From NCBI GenBank assembly GCA_021030905.1, contig JAGFMI010000004.1:1736001-1800000 (forward strand): DNA of 64,000 bases, in the 5' to 3' direction. The DNA comes from Pyrenula massariospora. Taxonomy: Eukaryota; Ascomycota; Eurotiomycetes; Pyrenulales; Pyrenulaceae. The notes beneath the pieces were generated by a model, which was given only the letters and a program-made list of their open reading frames with translations, searched no databases and was not told the DNA's origin. A program made the translations under genes and the position numbers. Shown piece after piece: positions 9,988 to 21,663 of the stretch. Position 1 is the stretch's first letter. Each line of letters opens with the position of its first letter.

Positions 9988-12900
9988 TTACCTCCTCCAA
10001 AACCTCACCTTCTCCCCAACCCTACTCGACAAATCGCTCAACCTCTCCCCAAACATCAACCCACTCCTACTCCCACTCCCGCCGCTCCCCCCCGTCCCCT
10101 CACTCCTTCCCTCACTCGCACTCCCCCCTCCCCCACCCGCGCCCGCACCTGCGCCCCTCTCCCAGAACCTCATCTTCACCCTCCCCTCCGCCACCGCCCT
10201 TACAACATTCATCACCCCAAACGCGCTGCTCCCCAGCGCCCGAAACAGCGCCACCGCCGCCACCGACCAGAGGATAAACGTCAGATAGAAATTGTCCGAG
10301 ACGTGCGTGTTCGTGTACGCCTCGCTCACCGCCATGGCCAGCACCGCGTTGGCCACCAGCCAGCAGCTCACCATGTACGTACGCACCGCGCGGTAATAGT
10401 CCTCCTGGCGCTGGCTCTCGGATAGTGGTGGTGTTGGCACTTCGAGGCGGTCGCGCAGGTTGCGCAGCGCCTCGTCGTACCCGGAGTCGATGTCGAGCTG
10501 TTCGCTGGGCATCTCGATCTCGACGATGCCGTTACCGGCTTTCGAGGTGGTGGCGGCGCCGAGGTCGGTGTGGATGACATTGTCCCCCTTCGTGCCCCAG
10601 GTGACGTCGTGCGTGTTGCAGAAGGCGTAGACCTGCAGGGTGCAGATGTAGGAGGGGAGGAGGGCAAAGTACTGCGCCGAGGAGGTGAACATGTGCCAGG
10701 GGTCGAGGTAGAGGAAGGACATCAGGAAGTACAGGCCGACCGTGCTGACGGTGCTCACGATCAGGTTCGTGAAGATGTTGTTTCCGAGTTTGAATTTGTC
10801 CGAGTTGTCGCCCGCGTGCGTCTTGAGCTGGATCACGACAATGTAGATGCAGCTGAAGGCTGTGTATGCCATGATAACGCTGTAGGCGATCAGAGTGCTC
10901 ATGAACATCTTCTTGGCGCCTTGCGGGCGGTTGCCCATCGAGAGGATGAATTGCAGGCAGATCAGCAGGACACAGATGTATCGCATGACGACGAATATGT
11001 ATTTACCTAGGTTGTGGGGGAACGGGTCGAGGCGTGGATCGGCAAGAGAGCCCGCAATAAAGTAGAAGGTTAGGTAGAAGTTAGCTAAGGAGAAATAAGT
11101 GAACCCAAGGGAGACAAATTGGTACAGAAATTCGATATGTAAGAGAACCTTGCGGGTGATGGTGTGGTCTGTGGACCAGATTTGACGGAAGTGGATGAGG
11201 GAATAGACAGCAGCAAAGAAGGCGCCATTAAGCCAACGGCGGCGCTGTGAAATAAATTCGGGAACCGCATCTGAAAAAACGAGTTAGCACTCCCTAGCAT
11301 CATTCCTGTGCGCCGAGAATATGCCTACCTGGGACATCAGTCTCTCCTACAGCGCTCTTCACGAATTTCAACACCCATTGTTCTCCTCTTTTTGCGACCA
11401 ACTCCCAACACAGAATGCGATCCTCCGCTAAGTACATGTTCGCAGTGAACACGTCAGCCTCGGCCCCTTGAAGTGTTTCACCCTTGAAATACTGGCTCAA
11501 CGGTCCATGGCCAGTGGGATCGTTTTGCAAGGCGTAATATCGATACGCCGACAACGCGCCGGGGAGCACCGTGATGTATCCGAATACACTCTCCAACGGC
11601 TTGTCTAGGATATTACTCATCTTGTACTCGAAATTCTGACTTGCCACGAGCGGATTCAAGAGTCCAAGGAACGATTTTCCTTTTCCAGCTTTAATCTCTC
11701 CTGCAGCACCTGCAACGCTTGAATCTTGGTCAAAGGCTTTCCACAGATGGTATAAAGCCCTTGAATCTGGCTTCGTACCAACATCTAGCAGAATGCAGAC
11801 ATTTGGGCTAAGTGCCCGGCCGAAGGCATTGAAAAACCAACGATGGCTGTTCAGTTTTTTCTGATTTTTTTCTTTCAAGCAAAAGATCATTTGACAAGGA
11901 ACGATTCCCTTTTCGGCCCCCTTGAATTTCAAGTCGGCGTCGAGAGATACTTGGGTGGTATATTCGTACACATGGGCTGTTACTTCCTTCTGATTGACGA
12001 TGTTTTTGGCGATGCCATCTTGATATACTCCCATGGCCGCGAGGGCATTTAGCGTTCGCGGATGTACTTTTTTCCTCCCATCGGATATGATGCATACAAC
12101 AATCTTCTGCCAGCCATCCTTTCCCCATGTCCGACTTTTTGTGCGGCTGCAGAAGTGTGCGATGTTGCGCATAATCCCATGCATAGTCCTGGTAAAATCA
12201 ATCTCGTTCTCATTGTACATAGTAACGCAGATGAAGAGTTCGGTGTCGCGCATCGTAGACCCAATGTTCTGTCGAAGCTTGTACCCTCTGAGTACAAAGT
12301 CATCTGGGTCGCAGGTCACAGCTGTGTATCGCATATGCGTAAATTCACGTTCGTCTCGGCGGGGAAGAAATGAGTGGAGGATTGTTGGAATTTTGCATTC
12401 GAGGATGAGCTCGCCGTTGATGAGCCGCACTTCTTTCTTGGTCATCTGCGCATTTCGAATTCCTCGGCGGTCATGACGGCCTGTTGGCGCCGGGCCATAG
12501 TGAATTGCGCCTTTCTCATCCTTGTCTTCCTCAGGACCATACTCGTCCGTGAAAGTCGACTCGGATCGGTATGAGTCATAAGATTTGAGGGATGCTCGCG
12601 GATTGGTTGATGATGGAGCTGGTGCAAAGGGGTCATCGGGATTGTCGGGAATTGGTATTGTCGCATCATCTGCGTCTGTGTCAAAAGTTGAGCGAGGTGC
12701 TGTAGCGCCACCGGAAAACAAAGGAGCTGGAGGAAGAGGTCGACGCGGGCTACCGCTGTATCTAGAGGATGGTGTGCCAGGGCGGGGGCTGCCGTTCAAG
12801 TCAGGCGGCTCGTATGCTACGTTGGAAGCTGGCGGACGCGTCCAGTCAGTGTTTCCACCTCTTGTCGGAGTACTTGGAGGAATGGGAGAGCCGCGGTCAG

Positions 12901-13480
12901 GGGACATATTTCGAGAAACGCCGGCTGGAGGAGGGATGACTGGAGCTTGACCAAGACTAGATGAAGGTCTCGAATTCTGAATGGATGCATTCGAAGCCCG
13001 CGAACGGTGATCAGGTGAGAATCTTGGGGACCTGTCATATAGGAAACCATTAGCGGGGCTGTTCTTTTTAGCCTTGAGTTTCGCGTTTGCGATCCTTGTG
13101 TAGGAAGGGGTTCCCAGTTCATTCACAGCATCATTCAGCAGACTAGACAAGGGTGAAATGCTGGTCACTCTGCGCCTTGAGCCCCTCGGGAAATGTTCTC
13201 CTCTGTGTTCCAAATTCGCTGGCTGAGACGACGCGACAGGCTTGCATCTGGGGGAAGAAGAAAATCCCGGGCCCTGTAAAGAAATGGGTTTAACAACAGA
13301 AGGTCTGACATACGGTCTGAAATCTCCATCGCCTCCTTGCGGCAGCAACCTCAATGATGAGGCGTTATTTTGCGGGTTGCTGAAAACGGGCGGCTCTTCT
13401 TCTGTTTGAGTCTCAAAGTACGCGGGAGGACCATCGCCATATCCTCCTGAGCCCCGTGAAGGTGTATGCGGGCCGTTCAT
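9988..13480 (-). CDS. Chitin synthase, division 1 (class I/II)
   Basis: Two exons, 13480-11329 and 11270-9988, encode 1144 residues. The 58-bp intron has a GTAGGC donor, a GCTAAC branch site and a TTTTTTCAG acceptor; splicing restores the QRRRW catalytic motif a few residues into exon 2. The chosen ATG at 13480 starts a Pro/Ser-rich tail of about 370 residues. The GT2 domain follows, with CVTMYNENE near residue 417, the DVGTKP region and AEDRIL; then come multiple membrane segments in exon 2 and a Gly/Ser-rich C-terminus. The spelling of the conserved [17 protein letters not shown]-type block resembles class I/II rather than class III enzymes. It polymerises UDP-GlcNAc into chitin at the plasma membrane. 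An upstream non-preferred start would add about 33 residues. Confidence 0.95.
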
Positions 13481-14023
13481 GGTCGCGCAGAGTCGATTGG
13501 AATGCGCGCGGTGCAGAGCAGAACGAATTGAAAGTTGCGCCGAATTAGTTGAACATGCCGAAGATCGTGGACAGGTCAATAAAGTCGCGTGCGGAATTCT
13601 CTGGCCACCAAAGCTCCTTAATGACTTCTAAAAGCACATCCGAAAACGCAGACTCCAAATCATAGGTAATTATCAAGACAATCATCAGCCTGCAATCCGT
13701 CGTGGCGCTTGACAGCTCCACTGTTCTGCATGTGGTCATCGCCCAGAAAGGCATAGTGTAAACTTCGGAGCCCCGAGCCGCGTTGTCACGACAACCACAC
13801 CTTTTCCTCCGCGGGTCAAAGGCGTTAACTAGTAGTACTTTGGAGGCAGGACATCGAGTTTCTGGACATTGACATTAAATTACGTCGAAATCCCTCTCGG
13901 CCGTTCTGATGCTTACAGGCACAGTGACCCTTATACCTTCCATTTTCTCTTGTGATACAACCTATCGCTGCGCTCTATTGGCAATTATTTACCTAAGAAT
14001 CAGATCATTCGTGTCCTTCCCCA
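13481..14023. other. Intergenic, 5' of chitin synthase and 3' of carboxylesterase
   Basis: 543 bp. It holds the chitin synthase promoter and the end of the carboxylesterase transcript. No gene seen. Confidence 0.45.
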
Positions 14024-15865
14024 TCACTGCTTGCTGCTGCCGCCCAAACCTGCGGCCTGGAGCAAGATATCGAGCACCTGGGTGAAATTGGCTTCATGAA
14101 GGTTTTGCAATGACTGCATGGCCACTGGCACGAGCTTGAACAGGCCGTTGGCACCACCAAATTCCTCGAAGCCGGGCATGAGCAAGGGACATAGGTCGTC
14201 GTCGGACCCGGCAGACGGCTGGAAATTGGGGGTGGTGGCATTGCCGACGCCGAGCTCGACGATACGGCCCGTGGGTTGTTCAGAATACGTGGGCCAGGCA
14301 AAAGGCGCGGCGGCGAGCCCATTGCTCGGATCCCTGGCGAAAGCGGCCCAGGCGGCGCGCATCAGCTTGCCCGTGGCATATTCGGCCGGGGTGTCTGGGA
14401 TGCCGAGTATGGGCGCCAGTCCAAAAAGTGGGCGTAATTCTGCGCCGTGGTAGGCTCCCAGGGACGGGTCGATTGTCAGCTGGGTATTGGGGTAGCCTCC
14501 GTAGTACATGTAGCGCCACACCTCTTGAGAGCCCAACGCAGCAAATTCGGAGGCGGCGACGTGGGTTGGACAGGTGAAGATGACTAGAGTAAAGAAATCC
14601 CAGAACACTGTAGGAAGGCCCAAGCCGGACAGTGCATACTGTAGCTGAAAATACCGGCCCTCCTGAGCGTTGCTGCCCAGTAGGCGCGGTACCTGCGCGA
14701 AGCGGCGCTGGGCGGTCAGCGTCGAATAGTTGGCAAATACTGTTTTGCCGTCCGCAGTGGGCCCAAACGCGCCTAGAGTCGACTGCAAGGGCACTTGACT
14801 GCTGGCGGCTAGGATCTGCGCAGCGGGTTGGGAGCGCACGCAGGCGACGCTCTGTGCCAGCAACGCTGCAGAAGTGCTGCTGCTGTTGCCGCACCCCAAG
14901 AGACCGACCATGTACTGCCAGGCGAAGGTGTTGTTGGCCGGCACCGCCCCAAAACTGTCCACCGTGCCGGATTGGGCAATCAGACCGTGCGCGATGGGAT
15001 CGTGAGCGTACGCGTACCCGTATGCGTTGATAGATATCGAGCCGGCTGATTGCCCGAACAACGTGATGCGCGCTGGGTCTCCGCCAAAGCCAGCTACGTT
15101 GTCGCGTGCCCACTCGATGGCAAGCCGCTGGTCCAGCTGGCCCGCGTTAGCTGCCACGCCGGACACCTCGGGCTGCAGACCAGGGAAGCCAAAGACATTG
15201 ACACGATAGCTATAGATACCAAGTCAGCATGTGGTGGTGGATGCCTCTCGCGGGAAAGGAGAGAGTTCTACTTAGCAGAAATGACGACCACGTCTTCTTC
15301 GTCTGCGATAATGTCACCTGTCGTAAAAGGACTGTCGGTATAGCCGCCCTGAAAACCTAGAAATTGTCAGACCGGCCAAGCTAGACCAGACTAGCTGCTT
15401 ACCGCCACCGTATATGTAAAATAGCACCGCCTTAGCCTTCTCGCCCGTCTGAGGCTTCGTCCATACATTCAGCGTCAGGCAGTCCTCGCCAAGCAGAAGC
15501 CCATTCTCGCTGTTAATATTTGTGAACTGCTCCGCTGTCGGTGCCAAGTGATAACCCTCAGCTGTTAGAATACTGAAATTAACCGGCGCTGTATGCGTGA
15601 GGCATGTTGTTCCGAAGCTGCTGGCGTTGAAATACGCATTACTGCGGTACGGCTCCGGCGCTGCGAATCGCAGATCGTTGACCGGTGGCTTAGCAAATGG
15701 AATGCCTAAATACTCGGATACCTGAGTCCGGTTCACTGCTGCATGGCCTTGGACGATACCACTGGTCGTGTGGACCTCCTTCCCGATGGTAAAAGGTGTA
15801 TGAGCCGGTGACGAGGTGACGACAGAAACCAACGAGGCAAAACCCACTGCCCGCAAGATCTTCAT
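14024..15865 (-). CDS. Secreted carboxylesterase/lipase, type B
   Basis: Three exons, 15865-15403, 15356-15272 and 15209-14024, encode 577 residues. Introns are 46 and 62 bp. For the first intron I chose the TTCTAG acceptor over a nearer CAG because only it keeps the frame and yields the oxyanion-hole block GGGFQGG. The second joins AA|C to give the ANYRVNVFGFPG block. The protein has a signal peptide (about 18-20 residues), EDCLTLNVW, nucleophile Ser-237 in GQSAG, Glu near 366 in NAQEG, and a His near 437 in YHGAE: a complete triad. It should hydrolyse carboxylic esters outside the cell; the substrate could be a lipid, a xenobiotic or a plant ester. Length fits the family. Confidence 0.92.
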
Positions 15866-16004
15866 GATGGACGGGAATGAGGACGACTTTGACTTTAACT
15901 CAAAGGCAACGACAGCTATGAAAGGACGTAACGAGCCGCAATATCTGCTAGATGTGATTCAACATTGTCGATATTCTAGCTGAAGAAGAGAAAAAGAAGA
16001 AAAC

Positions 16005-16011
16005 ATTTATA
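16005..16011 (-). promoter_or_regulatory. TATA-like box of the carboxylesterase gene
   Basis: On the minus strand this reads TATAAAT, about 140 bp upstream of the ATG at 15865. Position and orientation fit a core promoter element. Confidence 0.4.
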
Positions 16012-17053
16012 CTTTGTAGAAAAAGGGGCATCAGATCTTGTGAACGCGTTGGCCACCGGGCATTACCTAGGTAGACGGTGATTATGCACACGATTTACCA
16101 GTTGTTACCGGAGCATATCAACCAGGCGGCGGACATGATCTCTGTCCCCCTTTGCTAACAGCGAGGCTTTCGTCGCAGCGGTGCGAGCCGTTCGTGGAGC
16201 CCAAGGTGTATGAAGCACCTGGGGAGCAGGGTTTGCTCGTGCCCTGATTAGCTGCCTCGGATCCTTCTCGGTTAACCTTCTTTTTGGGGAAAGATTAGTT
16301 GCGCAACTGTCTCCATGTTTATAATGTTTGATCGCTCAGAAGTACAGAATATGCCTCGTGTCACGCGGAGCCGAGCTCTACCATGCCATGCCGGGGACAA
16401 TTTTCGCCATGTCTCTGAAATCTCAGGATCCGAACCATATGTGGTACTTACACAACACGAGCACGCCACTGAGGACGGCCACAACTATGCCGCACACGGG
16501 ATAAGAGGATAAATCTCTCCTGAAGGTTTTAAGTAAAATTTTCTACTCTTGCTTGCATTTCTCTCTCTGATGCGTAAGCTTGCTTATAAATGTTGAGCTA
16601 CGCATGTATGCTGTGGTAGCTGCGCCCTGGAACTTGATCCGAACTGCGGTTATCCCGGATGCGGGACGCAGTGGAAGGTACCTGCTCATTTAAAGTCGAG
16701 GAACAATTTAGACAGCCCGAATGCTTGCAGAAGGACACCATTCGTTCGTGACAATCGCTGGGTAAGGTACTACCGCCGACGCACCAAGACGGGATCAAGG
16801 GAACCAATTTAGCACGGACATGTCGAAATAAGCTCATCTAGAGCCCTGCCTTAAAGAGTGATCAACATCTATGCGTCCGTTATACGAATGACGAGATGCC
16901 TAAAGGACTTCAGAAGAGATGTTTTTGTGACCTGCGCAACTCAATCTCGGAAATAAAAAATCACGTGTGACCTGCGCCGGAATCATGCGCGACCTGCGTC
17001 TGCCAGCGGAATTTGCTGTTTCGACCTCCCTCATCACAACTGTGTCCAACTGC

Positions 17054-17362
17054 TTATCCAGACATAACCGCGGTAATGTCCACGGGATAATCCTCCAGAA
17101 TTTTGGGATAAGTCGTCTCCATGTCGTGAATTTCCTTGGGGTGATTGGTTGAGCTACGTCTGTCCCTCCAACCATCTCGATGATTTATGGCCCACTCACG
17201 AGTCGTCACGTTTTGATAAGGATCGCAATCACTGTAGTATATCAAACCATGCCCAAACTTTTTTAGCTGATGTACCCCATGTGGCGTAGCCGTTGAACTT
17301 TCAGCATCGCTCATGTTCGGCCACGAGGTTTCCTCGTCATTCTGGCCAAAGGCCGAAGTCAT
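17054..17362 (-). CDS. Possible small protein, 102 residues
   Basis: An ATG-initiated frame of 102 residues with protein-like composition: polar and aromatic, only one Cys, with Asp/Glu/Arg spread evenly and a YPKILEDYPVDITAV stretch near the C-terminus. I do not recognise it. It has no signal peptide, membrane segment or intron. It could be a genuine small gene, the last exon of a decayed larger one, or chance. It stands out only because the surrounding frames look much less protein-like. Confidence 0.3.
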   Translation of the reverse strand: MTSAFGQNDEETSWPNMSDAESSTATPHGVHQLKKFGHGLIYYSDCDPYQNVTTREWAINHRDGWRDRRSSTNHPKEIHDMETTYPKILEDYPVDITAVMSG

Positions 17363-19598
17363 CGGATAGTGCTAAAGGAAGGTGCGGTGAGGCTCTTCGA
17401 CTAAGTGCATCCTGTTCTGCAAAGTGGCTGCTGTCACACGAGGTATCGCTATGTGACCTGGCGGAAGGTGTTGTACAGTTGAGTATTAGGGATTCAAAGG
17501 TAGTCTGCCTTACGCCGTTTAGAGACGACATTGTCAGAACTAAAGGGAGACCAGAATCGGACATTTAGGTACCTATTCCAATTTGTAGACAAAAATCTGT
17601 GATTGTCTAGATAGAGATGTCGGCTTTGATGAGGATAGATAGCCATAATTATACCTCGAAATATATTGAGAGACTCCTGACAATAAAACAAAGGTCATTT
17701 TATAGGGCATGATAAATGCGAAAAGCCTGCTCATAGCGATAATCACGTTTTCAAGGAATATAGTCTTCGCCTTTGTTCAATTCTTCATAAGCCCTCGCCA
17801 GCTTATGTTCGTGAACACTTCGAGCCTTGCCAGGCGACACATTAGAGGGCAGACAATCATATGTCTGGTGGATGATATACGTGGTGTAACTCGAATTTCA
17901 TACAGTAGTCGGTGTTCCTCATCTTTACTTCCACTAGACAGCGCATCTTTCGGGAGCATTGAGAGGAACTAGCTTTGAATTTGCGGAGCGACCAAGGAAC
18001 GTAGATCTGCCGGCAGCTTCGTTTGTTTCAACACCGAACCCTTCATCAAGTGTCCATGAGTGCCATTGATTCTCGACATCGAATCCAGAATGATGACTTA
18101 ATGGCTAGTAAATTGCGCATTACCAAGAGACAATGAAGACAGAGGTATAAATCATTGGAAAGGTAAGCTACGCTACAGTATGTCACTGCTGTCGGTAGAC
18201 ACAAAGCTTTCATCGTGAGAGTTTATAAAAGTCTAAAGGGAGGGATGAGCCGGCTCTTCTTTGTGACGGGTGCTTGACTAGACCGAGCGGAGAAGAAGAG
18301 ATATGGCAATGACAGCCTTACTCATCATAGAGCGTTTAGCCTGGTCTTGGGGCAGCAGAGTTGAAGCTCCTTTGCACAAGGATTTCTGAAGTGACTGAAA
18401 TGGACTGCCGAACGAGTTCGATGAATTGAAGTCAGGGTGAAGGGTTGTCAGAGAACATGGCGTGGTGATTTAGTTCTGCAGGCGGATTATCGCGCGCATC
18501 CGCAATGAGAATGAGTACTCGGTAACTACGCAATCGGTAACTGGGCAGGTGGCCTGTCCTATCATTGATTCTACAATAAATTCTGGAGACATTAGTGGCA
18601 AGATACGTAGGAGCACTTCAGAGCTGCTTGTAGCCACATATGTATGTGAATCGGGGTACCTGCTCAACGTTGCAAGGGGTGAGATTAGCCTGGTTAGTTC
18701 GGACCGCTGACTTTAAGGTATAGAAGTATATCTACCGGCAAAGGGCAAAATTTGGTCAGATTTTACAAATTCCATGATTGGTTACAAGGTGGAGATATTT
18801 GCGAGTGAAGCTCATTTTCCGGTTCACTACAGGGCAGTAACAAGACACGTAAGAAGCGACGAGAGATAGTTGAATTCGAGATCTCATGCCAAAGTTGCCT
18901 GGCAATATGATCTGTAAATTTAAAAGATCTGGGCCTATGACGAAAACAAAAAGCACTATATGCAGAGAAGTTGAATGCATTACTCCGTAAAGCGCTTCGA
19001 CACAGTCGTAAGCCGCCTTGATACCCAGAAAAACGGTCCCAAATTTCCACGTTAACCCTGAAAAAGAGACTCAAAGATCCTTCAAAAGCTAGCCAAGCAG
19101 GTAAAAATAATTTTGGGGTTCAAAATGTTGCAGCCGAATCGAAGATTCAACCATTTTCGAATATGAAGAACGGGTGCTGCCAAAGAAGGTGTAGAAATGA
19201 CGCGTTTGATACTCGAAAGTACGCTGAGGCTTCAGACCAGACTCTTTAAGTAGATGCATGCTTCGACGATTGTGCTCGAGCCCCGCAGGGTATTCGGAGA
19301 TCTTTAAACAGAAGACCTAGCGACTATTTCAGACAGGGAAGGCAGCCACGATAGAGCATTTTCGAAGACGAGACAGTGAGCGGCAATGTGTCGAGCCCTA
19401 GGGAGTCGTATATCAAGTAGTCTGACGACTAAATATATAAAAGGCGGAGCAAATTAGCCGTAAAACCGTGAAGAGATTTGTTGAAATATTACTTGAAGCA
19501 TAGGTTCAAGCTAATGAGGTACAGGAACTATGTAAAGGATATGCCTCTAATGTCGGATTAAAAAGGGATGTAGTTGACGATACGATCAACCACAAGCC

Positions 19599-21663
19599 TC
19601 ATTGTGATGGCATGTAATGGTAAGGATTTGTGAAACCTCTGTGCTGTTGGTCAGGTTGGCTGTACTGTGAACTGTTTGACGGTTCCTGACTGGGCTGGAC
19701 CTGGGTAGCATTTTGAGAGAGTGGTGAAGGCTCGTGCTTTACCTGACCCTGAAGTTCAGGGGAACGATGTATGCTACTGCTGTACGACGGGCCGGCCCCT
19801 GTAGGACTTATGATGCTAGAAGAGCTCGCGGTAGGCGTTGCCGATGCGCTGTGTTGGTTATAGGCGCTACTAAATGTTGGAGTGCTGTATGAAGCACTTA
19901 ACTGAGGAAAGTTGTACTCAGGTGGAGGCGCAAGCGGAGCAGTTTGCATTGTGTAAGAGGGCGTACGCGGCTGGGGTGTGGAAAGAGTCGGTACGTTTGC
20001 CCTACTGCGATTAACATCAGATCGTAGCTGCAGCCCAGGAGGTATCGGCGCCGGAGCTCCACCAGGACGAGTTCGAGAAAGGGCACTCTGTTGGAAAGAT
20101 CCAAGGAGGTTCGCTAGATGGATCTGTCAGTATTTTCCACGCTATCAGGGAACTCGAAAGGCGCACACATACAATTATGTCCCAGGCCGTAAGGATGGGA
20201 CGGCGTCGGTGCCCGTGGATGCGCAGTTTGGGGTTCGTCTGGAAGCCGCCCACCATGAGAAGCTGCGGAGACAGGCCCAGCATTTGAATCTCCACCATTC
20301 CATGAGTTCCCGGTATATGACATGCTGGAACGCAAGGGCGATTGAAGAGACTCGGCACGAGCTCGTCCAACACGTTCGTGCAGTTGGAGCCTGGGAATTT
20401 GAGGATGCTGGTAAGCGGAGGAAAAGCTGCTTGAGCGCATGTTGAATAGATTTGGTGCTCGGGGACTAGTGTGCTGTGAGGTTGTATGACCAAAGTGATT
20501 TCTGTCACTCGCTGTCGATATAGGTGACACATTATCGGACGCCGGAGGCGTGTAGAAGTTGCCGTACATCGAGCTCATACTCATCGGAGATGTCACACTT
20601 TCGTCTTCACTTGGTCTTCGTAGTCCATTCAAGAGCATAGGTCGTGCAAATTGCGAATCAGAGTACGAAGGCACGTAGCTAATTGGTGATGCCATAGGTG
20701 TTCCACCCATCGGCTGAGATCCCCTGGGAGAGTGAAGTGTTTGTGTCATGTCAAAATCGTCTGGTAACGCTCTTGACTTGAGCATCCTCTCGCGATCGTC
20801 AAAGTTCAACCTCTTCAGTTTCGCACGTCTACATAGTCCTGGTCAGAATGCGTCGAAGGAAGGAGATAGGCAGCTCTTACCTGTTCTGGAACCAAACTTG
20901 AACTTGGCGTGGACTAAGGCCTGGGATCTCGCGCGACAATCTTTCCCGATGCGCAGCATCAGGATGAGCTTGTCGGGCAAATTCGTTCATCAAGTATCGC
21001 GTTTGTGTATGAGTAAGCCTTGAGGGCATTGTTAGTCTCGCTTCCTTGCTAGGAATATTTCAAGACTCACCGAAAGCGTTTCATCTTCCTCTTTTCGGCC
21101 CTACGTTCTGCAGCTGTTTTTGGTGCGTCTTCTCCTTCGGCATTCTCATCAACTTCCTCCATGTCCACCACCTGGGCGTCATCATCTTCATTTTCGGCCC
21201 CGCCGTCCCTATTCTCGGGTGAAGTAGGTGTCAATTGTAGATTGGGACTTGTCGGCACCGAGCGCGTTTGCAAAGTAAGCCCAGAACCTGTTCCTTTCTC
21301 TTCTATCGAGGTGTGCCGTTCCAAACTCAGATCACCACTGTCGCTGAATTGACCCTTTTCCACAACCTGTTCCTGGGGACCAGCCCTGAAAGAGGGACCA
21401 AACGTTGTCGTCAGCGCATGGGGAAAGCTCTTGTGGGATCTCAGTAATGGAGGTCGGCTGTCCAAGGGCGGTAGAGGCCTTCCAGCATCTTCCTTGATAG
21501 GCGGGAACGTCGAAAATGCTGGTAAAAGCTCCACAGGTTGAGCAGGTTTATTCTGAGGATCTTGCCATGTGGCTCGGCTAGGACTCGCCGTAAAAGTCGA
21601 CATACGAGGAGATGACGGAGGCGAAAGTAACGGCGATTTTCCGGCAGGTTCGACAGCGTTCAT
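19599..21663 (-). CDS. htf1: Homeobox transcription factor, Htf1/Hoy1-like
   Basis: Four exons, 21663-21071, 21018-20881, 20828-20173 and 20113-19599, encode 633 residues. The three introns (53, 52 and 59 bp) have GTGAGT, GTAAGA and GTATGT donors and keep the frame. The homeodomain (about 192-250) is split across exons 1-3, beginning KRKMKRFRLTHTQ and containing the recognition helix VQVWFQNRRAKLKR. It follows an acidic stretch and a Pro/Ser-rich N-terminus. The long C-terminal half is disordered, rich in Ser, Pro and Gln. The homeodomain spelling resembles the fungal Hoy1/Htf1/Hox2 group, members of which control conidiation or hyphal growth in several species; that role here is inference. 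Flanking gene-poor regions of over 3 kb on both sides fit a developmentally regulated gene. Confidence 0.88.

Larger units (their letters stand above)
15866..19598. other. Long gene-poor region
   Basis: 3.7 kb between the carboxylesterase start and the homeobox gene's stop. Only short overlapping frames occur. One of them, 17054-17362 on the minus strand, is listed separately as a weak candidate. I see no domain, no long repeat and no transposon end. It is a possible site for a non-coding transcript, but nothing in the sequence proves one. Confidence 0.45.

Noticed and set aside
15349-15402. CAG acceptor at the end of carboxylesterase intron 1
   Set aside because: Using it shifts the frame and breaks the GGGFQGG oxyanion-hole motif; the TTCTAG acceptor 8 bp upstream keeps both.
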